Source: Casuarina equisetifolia
Taxonomy: Eukaryota > Streptophyta > Magnoliopsida > Fagales > Casuarinaceae
Assembly: GCA_028551475.1 (NCBI GenBank)
Contig: CM052356.1
Location: forward strand, 8,301,384 to 8,365,383
Length of the DNA stretch: 64,000 nt
Direction of reading: 5' to 3'
Shown: piece by piece, positions 56,016 to 64,000 of the stretch
Layout of the letters: each line of letters starts with the position of its first letter
Position numbering within the stretch: the stretch's first letter is position 1
Position numbers and translations under genes: made by a program
Notes under the pieces: generated by a model
What the model saw: only the letters and a program-made list of their open reading frames with translations
Told to the model about the DNA's origin: nothing
Databases searched by the model: none

Positions 56016-58689
56016 TAGATGAAGTGTTCTTTTATCGGCACTAATTTTATATATGCAACTTGTTTTTTGACCTAAACGTAATCAACTTCTAGAAATATTT
56101 TTGAACAGTTATAAGGTCTTAACCTTAGAACCATTCCTTCTATTATCGTGATTTAACTTTATCCTATTTTGGCTTTGGGTGGTTGAACTGCATCGAAGTC
56201 CTTATCAATACTTCCTGTACCTGAAGTGTCGTCGATTTCACTGTAACTAAGCTCTCCTAACACCAAGCTTGTGGTTTGTTCATTAAAATCCCAACTCTTC
56301 CAGAAACTTTCTTTCCAACGAAACAAGTATTAAAAGAGCTCGAAGGGATTGTCTCCATCGAGCAAAGTGTATCGTATGCACGTGGCAGCTTCGCTGAGCC
56401 TTCGGCCTTGCGATGGAGTCGGGGTCTGGTCGAATGGCTCTTCTCTCCACGCAATTATTTAGCGCGTACACTGAGTCACAACCGCGTGTCCGGGATTATC
56501 TTCGGACTTTTTTTTTTTTTGTTTTGTTTCAGCAATAATTTGGTTGGTATATATATATTACGGTGTACGTGATGCATCTCACACCTGCTTATCTTCGAAG
56601 TGTCGAATTAATACTTAACTTACGGCAGGCCGACTTAGCTACGAACTTTTGACTAAGAAGAAACGAACTTGAAAGGCACATCTTTCTCCTTTTGGGACAG
56701 TACTTCGAGTGATTCCGCAATTATTTGATTTAATTGTAACGCAATCTTGAACGGGAACAAAGAAAAAAGCATATTCAAAGGGAAATGGGAAAGAAATTGA
56801 ATGTTAGGGTAAAAATTTTCATCAATTGAAGTATTGTGCGAGTAAAAGGAACAATTAAAATATTCCTACATTCTCTCGGCTTCGCTGAAGGGTAGCAATA
56901 TTCCCCGAGCCATTCGGCAAATGATACGGAAGAAAAGTCGTCTGGTTCTCTGAATTCTAGTAATTCGACAATCCACGCAAGACCATTTTAAAACATCGTT
57001 AATCTTCTCGGCTCGGGAATACCCGGAAAAAAGAAAACCTTCGGCCATGACCATGCGACAAGATATACCAAATGATTTTTCGTGGATTTCTGCGTTGAAA
57101 AACAGCATAGGTGTGATTCTTCGATTAACTAAATTAATGTGCGTAACCAAAACGTCGGTACCACTACAATGAGATAGGGCATGGCGGTTTGCGCACGTCG
57201 AATGTGACGGATTCTGCCTTTCATCAGTAGGCTCCCGACCATCCGATCGTGATTCAATGACCTAAGCTGCTGAAAGGGAATTGAAGATATACCCATCTCG
57301 TTTATGCCACCTGAAGAAATACGAAGAGGGAGGTGGCACAAAATTCCATGTGGCCGTCCCCTTTCACATTTCGTTTTCGTTTCTCTTTATGATGAACGCC
57401 CGTTATTCTTCTTCTACGAACCAGAATAATGAATGAGAGACGGAGTTGTTACGTGCTGAACTTGTCTAGCTTAGCATTTCTCTATGAGAAAATGACCTTT
57501 CAGAGCCCGACATCAGAACCTGATAAAGATAGTGGTGGGATCCATTCATACACAACACCACCCCCCCCCACCCCCACCTTCTCTCTCTTACTTTCTTGAG
57601 GCCGGCCGGTGCTTTCTGGAGAAAATGAGTTGATCACTGTAAGCTTGTTGCCCGAGGATGGTTCAAAGTTCATCGAACAGCGAAGAGTTACCAAATAGTG
57701 AGACAGGACGCGGTTGACCATCTTAAGCTTCCGGGGTCTGGCATAGCAGCCACAAAATCATGAAATGAACTTGCTGAAATTGAATGTCTGGGGGAATACT
57801 GAGTTTGTTGGAGGGCTGCATTCAACTGATAATTTTTAACGATAACTATTCCCTGGCAAGTGGGGAAACATATTAATCCAAGTCCGGGATTCTTGGTGAT
57901 GTAATAGGCAAGAAAAACGAAGTGTTTTGATAAGGTATCTCTTATTTTTTAGAGCTCTTTTCCTTCGTCAAAAAAATATGAATCCTCTAATGATTACGTA
58001 GAGGAAATCAAGGGTTGTATCCGTTAGGTCAGGTGTAACTTACAAATATCTGCATGCATATAATAAGTGAGGTCCAAGCGGAGAAAGTCAAGACCGACTA
58101 AAGAGCACTTTCTGTCTTTAGTTTTAGATACATGGTATGACAGCCTGATCTATTTCCTTGCCTGGCACTGGACAAATGAGGCCTAAAATTCAGTGAATAA
58201 GGAAAACGATGATTTGTAGCACCGAATAGGTAGGTTTGTAACATCCTTTAGTCTGTCTATTAAACAAATTCTTCTTCTTCTTTTTTCCCTTTCAATTCAT
58301 GTACTCACTCACATTACTTTAGAGTGTCAAATTTGAGACTAAAAGGTCTTAAATAGCCTTTGTTTACTATCAAGTTAGACACTTATTGACCATCAAATTC
58401 TTGTTTTACTACCCTTTTTTCACTTGAAAATGCAAAATTATTAGGAAATTAAAAGAAAGAGAACTATCGAAAGATTAAAGACATGAGATGGATCACCGGA
58501 ATCATGACACTCACCAAGAAAGAAGAACAAGGCCAAAAAAAAAAATTGAAATAAATTTATTGAGAATTCTAGTTAATTACAACATGTATAATTGGTGTTC
58601 TTTATAAAATTATATAGAGAATCAAAAAGGAAATCAAAATCAAATCATTTACAACTAGATTCGAATCAAATTGGGAGCAATTTTCCTGG
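56016..58689. other. Unassigned region, part with unusual composition
   Basis: No gene is recognised. About 56230-57480 is less AT-rich than its surroundings, with many CG and TCTCGGCTTCG-type words, and carries minus-strand frames of 94 (56866-57150) and 70 codons (57129-57341) without a family I know. A C-run lies at 57559-57575. Organellar-derived DNA is one possibility. Confidence 0.35.
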
Positions 58690-60130
58690 CTCGTAGCAAC
58701 TGGGATTCACAAAGAGGGCAAACATGAGTTGGGTCACACTCAAGTCACAAGTGAGTCCATTTTGGATCCAATCGAGTCACCTAATCGAGCCACTAGGGCT
58801 ACTGTGGCAGGTGCGTAGGCAATGGTGGTTGTTGGGTGCATGGAATCTTGCTTTTCTAACATGCCTCCATAAGTTGAAGGGGTAGAATGAATTGTCAACT
58901 TGGAGCAAAGAGTGTGAAAATGTGTGGAGGAGAGATCATTGGTAAAGATGTTGTCTAGTTGATCAACGAATGAGATAAAGTAAAGAGAAAGTTGGTTGGA
59001 AGCTAAGTGTTCCCAAATGAAGTAAAAGTTGATTTCAATGTATTTGGTACAAGCATGGAACACCAAGTTGGTAGTGAGTATTGTCACACCAAAAGGTGGG
59101 TGGCTGTGGTGGAAAAGTGCAAAGATCTTGGAGTAAATACTTATTCCATATAAGCTCAACAGTAGTCTCTACCAAGGATTTGTATTTTGCTTCAATGTTG
59201 GAGCGAGCAATTGTATGTTGTTTACATGAGCTCTATGAAATAAGATTGCTACCAAAAAAGATATAAAAGTCACCAACAAATTAATGGTTGTTAGGGTCAC
59301 TAGCTTAACCTACATCAAAGAAGGCATGAAATGATGTGAATGAGTTTTGCATGAGTAAAAAAGGTGTTGGTTAAGTAGCAAAGGATGCACTTTATGGCAT
59401 GCTAGTGGGTAATGGTTAGATGGTGTAGAAATTGCATGCAATATTGATAGCATAGGTAATGTTGGGTTGAGTGATGGTGAGGTATTGGAGAGTTTGAACA
59501 ATGCTATCATAAAGACTAGGATTTGCAAAGGGTTTGCCACTTTAGAGAGACAGTGATTCATTAGAGTGCAAGCAGTGGACATAGCATTGACATCAATCAT
59601 CTTCACATAAGTAAGGATGTCATGAGTAAACTTGGTTTGGTGAAGAAGAATACCAGTGGGCATTGGCTAGACCTTGATGATAAGAAAGTACTGGATAGGG
59701 TCAAGATATTTGATAGAAAATTCACACTAAAGCACCTGAAAAAGTTTGAAGAGCAAAGCTTGGGAAGAGCTAGTGAGAATAATATCATCCATATAAATAA
59801 GAAGAATAATACTATACTAGAGAATGTGGAGTGTGAATAATGAGGTGCCGGCTTTGGAGATGATGAAGCCAAGTAAAGTTAGAAAACTATTGAGACATTG
59901 GTACCAAGTGTAAGGAGCATGCTTTAATTGTTAAAAAAAAAAAGGATATAGATGACACACATGATAAGGTTGGTCGGGATCCATAAACCCCAGAGGTTGC
60001 TTCATATAAATGACTTTAGAGAAATACTCATAGAGAAAGACATTGGAGACATCAAGTTGATGAAAGGACCAATCATAAAAGTAGGCAAGGTAACATCATC
60101 ATCAAAACCAGAATTATCATTATCATGCAT
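58690..60130 (-). pseudogene. Copia pol remnant (RT and RNase H)
   Basis: Read on the minus strand with frameshifts, the RT pieces (QPLGFMDPDQPYHVC near 60000, LFIWMILFSLAL near 59800 where YVDDI would lie) precede HQTKFTHDILTYVKMIDVNAMSTAC (59560-59640). RNase H pieces FHACTKYIEINFYFIWEHLA and SFVDQLDNIFT (58920-59070) follow. This is the usual Copia order. Multiple stops make it inactive. Confidence 0.75.
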
Positions 60131-60740
60131 AGTAGTCTTAGAAGTAATATTTTTATCTACTTTCTTAGACTATTCTTTCTCCTTAATGCTCCTATTGATT
60201 TGAAGCTCATATGTTAGTAGAAATCCTGGCAATTCAATCAACTTCATTTCATTCAAATTATTAGCTTATTTTATAGCAATTCTTTTAGCATCTTAACTTT
60301 TATCTAAATGTTCTAAAATCTTTTTAACTGATTTCTTATTTGGATAGTGCTCTCCTATTAATTTAAGTTTAGTAACAATATCATAAAATCTAGTAGACAT
60401 ATCAAAAATACTTTCATTTAGTTTCATTATAAACAATTCATAGTTATGAACCAACATGTCAATTTGAAAGTCTTTAACTTTTTTAGTTCCTTCATACAAG
60501 ACTTTTAATTTATCCCAAAGCTCTTTTAGAATTTGACAAGTAGAGATTTTATTATATTCAGATGCAGTCAAAGAATAATATAACATAGTTATAGCTTTAT
60601 TATTTTTCTCCATTTCTTTAGAGACATCATTTTTTTTTAATAATTTTTCAAAATTCTACATCTTGTCCCATTATGTATATTTTCATTATATTCTTCTAAT
60701 GTTATAGCTTGTACCATCAAATATAGGTGGTTTATTAAAA
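60131..60740 (-). pseudogene. Copia gag (UBN2-type) remnant
   Basis: A 106-codon minus-strand frame (60293-60613) contains LYYSLTASEYNKISTCQ, LKELWDKLKVLYEGT and DMSTRFYDIV, the gag domain seen in many plant Copia-like elements. Upstream in the same direction KPPIFDG (near 60730) matches the gag start. It lies in the same orientation as the pol remnant but directly abuts its RT part, so the middle of the element has been lost or two elements are joined. Confidence 0.72.
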
Positions 60741-62829
60741 GTTAATATGGTTATGCAAATCTCACTAATATCTTATTAAATTCGGTTAGACCAAAGATAA
60801 CCTAAGAGAAGGCCGGGGCAGCCAGGGGGGGGGGATTTAGGTTTGTCAAAAATTATTTTTATTAAGCAAATCAATTAAGGTAGCAACTAAAGTATTCACA
60901 CAATACAAAGACAAGGATTTTTGAAAGGTAGTTTAGCCCAAGCCACCTTGGCACCAACTCCACCCTACTCTAGCACGCCATTAAAGTCATTCTTCCAATT
61001 AATTCAAGAATTGATTTCAAGGGATATCCAACCCTTACAAGAGATAACCAATCACTCATACTTGACTACAATTTCTCACCCCAATATTATAAATTTAGAA
61101 CTAGCTTTTACGAGATATACAAAATTCAGTTTAGAAGCCTTGAACAGATGCTACAAAGCTATTACATAATGAATTGGACAAAAGCCTTAAATTTCGTTCA
61201 AGCCTTAGCATTATTCACTTGTAAAAAATTAACTCAATAACAATTTGTATTGAAGCATAAAGTGATTCTCTAACAAGAATGTCAAAGCAGTAATAAGCTC
61301 ATATTAGAATCACCAAAATGAAGAAAATTTCGTGAGTTTGATGAGCTTGAGAAAAGTGTGAGTTTCTTGAATGAAGCTTACTTTTTCATATTTTTGTCCA
61401 ATCGTATACCAATACATATTTTGCTATTAAATAGTTTCAAAATAACTAACCTTTCACTTTCAAAGAGTCATTCTGACATTTTTGGAGCATATCACATCTT
61501 TTTCCCATTGGAGCTTTCTCTTTTCTCATTCTCTACCTAATTTCATGCTCATATAAGAGAAAAGAGACAAGACTGGCTTTTTATCTTAATCCCATTCAAA
61601 ATTGTGCTCCAAAATGATATTATTTTATTTAGATGTTTAAGTTGGTCATTCAAATCTTGTGGAGCAATTTTAGGTTAACAAGTCAAAATATGGATTTCTC
61701 ATGAATCTTCATCAAATCTCTTCAATCTTGAAGCAAATATTTGTGGGTTGGTTTTAGATCAATAGATTAACTTCTTACTCAACAAACCCCCATGATTTCA
61801 GCTTCAGAAATACTCTAATTGGCTTCCAAATGCTCTTTCAATCAATTAGGTCACAAGTTACGAAAAACACTTTAATCTCTTCAATTTGATCCTCTTTGAG
61901 CAATGGGTCACTGATTTTTCTTCATAGATTTCTTATCCTTTATGATAGCTTTCAAATGGTATAATTTTTGTTATCATTGGAGTAGCCTCTTGCATCCAAT
62001 TTTAGTGGCAAGTTGCAAGCATTTATGGGTTGCTTATGCTTGGTTTAGTTGGTGGGTCATAATTGTGGGTTGTACTTGCTCATAAATTACAAACACAGGT
62101 TGCACTTCTAAATTGGGTTGTGCACAGGAAAGCCAAATCTTTCTTTTGGACTTAGGTCAAGTCATTTTGGGTTGGGTTGCAGGAACAGAGTTGTCCAGAC
62201 TTAGGTCACTTGATGTGTGCGCCGCTAGGCTTGGCAGATCTTGACTTGGCTTCTTATTTGGATTGCTTATTTTAAACAATACCTCGTTTCTTGTAAAATG
62301 GTTTAGCATTACTATTCTTATTTAAATTAATAAACAATCAATAATTATTATAATATTTTCATATTATAATTCCCTATTTGTGTCATCATCAAAATATATT
62401 CTAATAGATAACACCCTAAAAAACACCTAGGTGCATAATAAAAAGGCGTTACTAAAAGAAAACTTGTCAAGAAGAGAGGTTACAATTGACGAGAATGGGA
62501 GGGGATTGCAACTTAGGTTAAAAAGGCCAAGCTTATTTTTATAATGTGGTAATGTTTACATTTAACAACCTTATTTTGGGATGGAGAATAGGGATAGGTG
62601 AGCTATTGGTAAATGAAATGCTATTAAAGGTAAGTATGAACAACTATAGAAATGAATTTTGGAGCCATATCTCACTAAATAAATGATAACTTTATTAAAG
62701 TTATTTTACCCATTTTAGGCCATAATAACTTTAATAATTGTGAGAAAATATTTGAACTCCTCTTTATTTACCTAAATGTATCTTGTTTATGTAGTACAAG
62801 GAGACAAGGAGAAAAGGAATGAACATAAA
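60741..62829. other. Repeat-like AT-rich region, no gene seen
   Basis: It opens with a G9 run (60825-60833). The stretch 60910-61170 is open for 82 codons but is probably part of a retroelement flank. Nothing else is recognisable. Confidence 0.4.
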
Positions 62830-64000
62830 GAACTTGATGCTTATTGTGTGGCAAAATCATAATATCAAGATTAAGAGAGTCAAGATGGGCTTGGGCTTTG
62901 GATGATTGTTAATGGATTTTCTATTGTTATTAGGTTTTCTATTTATTTAGAAAACTCAGTCATGTTAGGAATTCAAATCTCAATTAATTTAGGAGTTCAA
63001 AACCCAATTGTTTTAGGTCTCCAAAACCTACTTCTACTAAGATAGGAGATAAGTCTAAACCTAAACCCTATTGAAGGGAAGAGAATAGCCAAAAGAAAAC
63101 AAGGAGGAAATTGAGCACAACTCAAGAGAGAGGCCAAGAATTCAAGGTTTTCTTACAAAGAAGACAAAAAGGCTGACAGACTTCTTGTTCTTAGATTTAA
63201 GATGCCTTCTTTATCTCTTATTATTGTTCTTTCTCATTATTTCTTTATGCTCTAGTTTACTTTTGTTAGAGCTACGATGTAACCTAATTATAATGGTATG
63301 AATCTTATGATTATTATGTTTTACAAGATATTTTATTTTTGTGGAGTTACATGTTACTGTGTTTAATATTTTTAAGTGATTAACTACCACTTGAATGATC
63401 TAATTTGCATGTTTGAGATCGATAGGAGATGATATGCAGTTACTTCTTGTAATATGTAACCATGAATTAAATATGGATAGACATATACCGTATTGTTTGT
63501 GTGGCTTTCAGTGTAAACTGGAAATATTCATAGATCCTAATGCATTTGGTTTGTTTCAATTCATATATAAAGATATAGTGAATTAATGAGCTAAATAGGT
63601 TTGCTATACCTAGACATAGGATAGTAAATAAATTAGAAAGTTCCTTCATTACATAGATATTATCCCTCTTGTAAGCATACATAATCATTATTAATACCTA
63701 GTAATTATGGTGAAATCATATGCTCTAATATATTTTGTGTATTTAGTTTTCTTACATTTAATTAGTTAATTTATCATCTATCATTTGGATTTTTTAGATA
63801 AATTCTACGAGTTATTCACCGTTAGTAATTAGTTAGTCTAGTAATCACTAATATTTGTGGGACGATATCTTTCTTATCATTATATTACTTGTTCGACATG
63901 TTCACTTGCATTTAGAATTTCACTGAACAAGTTTTTGGTGTCGTTGCCGAGGATTGGTTGTTTTACTGCTGATTACTATCAGTATTGAATAGCTTCTAAG
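62830..64000 (+). mobile_element. LTR and primer site of a Ty3/gypsy Tat/Athila-like element (partial)
   Basis: At 63936-63953 TGGTGTCGTTGCCGAGGA closely resembles the tRNA-Asp-type primer site TGGCGCCGTTGCCGGGGA used by Tat, Ogre and Athila elements. It follows an LTR-like end (TGTTCGACATGTTCACTTGC then CTGAACAA). The AT-rich ~1.1 kb before it is presumably the 5' LTR, whose left edge I cannot fix. The element would continue past the right edge of the window. Non-coding here. Confidence 0.62.

Overview
The window is nuclear DNA of a flowering plant, probably a woody eudicot. The evidence is intron-rich genes with GT/AG splice sites, plant-only families (DUF241, DUF630/DUF632, a BSK1-type brassinosteroid-signalling pseudokinase, a plastid FtsH protease, a LOG cytokinin-activating enzyme), AT-rich intergenic DNA, and nested LTR retrotransposons primed by initiator-Met tRNA. 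I cannot name the species.

Layout. 0.9-1.8 kb: an intact single-exon DUF241 gene. From 1.73 to 35.8 kb the window is dominated by a direct tandem duplication. Copy A (about 1732-15192) and copy B (about 19876-34513) both run DUF241 3' end > unknown conserved spacer > DUF630/632 gene > BSK1 gene > FtsH gene (opposite strand). Copy B is the working version, with full gene models for DUF630/632 (4 exons, 603 aa) and BSK1 (9 exons, 514 aa). Its FtsH1/5-type gene (5 exons) is complete but carries one extra base in a G run. Copy A is decaying: DUF630/632 is wrecked, FtsH is a 3' fragment with stops, and BSK1 is open through eight exons but stops early in its TPR region and has lost its TATA/5'UTR segment. 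Copy A alone also carries a LINE fragment and a solo-LTR insertion. A 4.7 kb retroelement-derived block (15193-19875) sits exactly at the A/B junction.

36-52 kb is repeat-dominated. A degraded Ty3/gypsy element (37.9-47.0 kb) has an internally deleted Copia element nested inside its 5' LTR, plus a TRIM-like element. A 29-bp minisatellite and an array of TRIM-like units sharing terminal repeats follow. At 53.5-54.7 kb lies a complete seven-exon LOG gene on the minus strand whose last intron appears to use a GC donor. 58.7-60.7 kb holds a minus-strand Copia remnant, and the right edge enters a Ty3/gypsy Tat/Athila-like element (LTR end plus a tRNA-Asp-type primer site).

The genes are not an operon and need not act together. 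BSK1 relays brassinosteroid signalling at the plasma membrane, FtsH1/5 maintains thylakoid membranes, and LOG activates cytokinins. From memory, LOG5, DUF241, BSK1 and DUF630/632 genes are also close neighbours on Arabidopsis chromosome 4, so the block looks like conserved microsynteny that was locally duplicated and invaded by retroelements. I found no CRISPR, rRNA or tRNA gene and no clear novel molecular system. The most informative structure is the asymmetric decay of the duplicated gene block and the retroelement at its junction.
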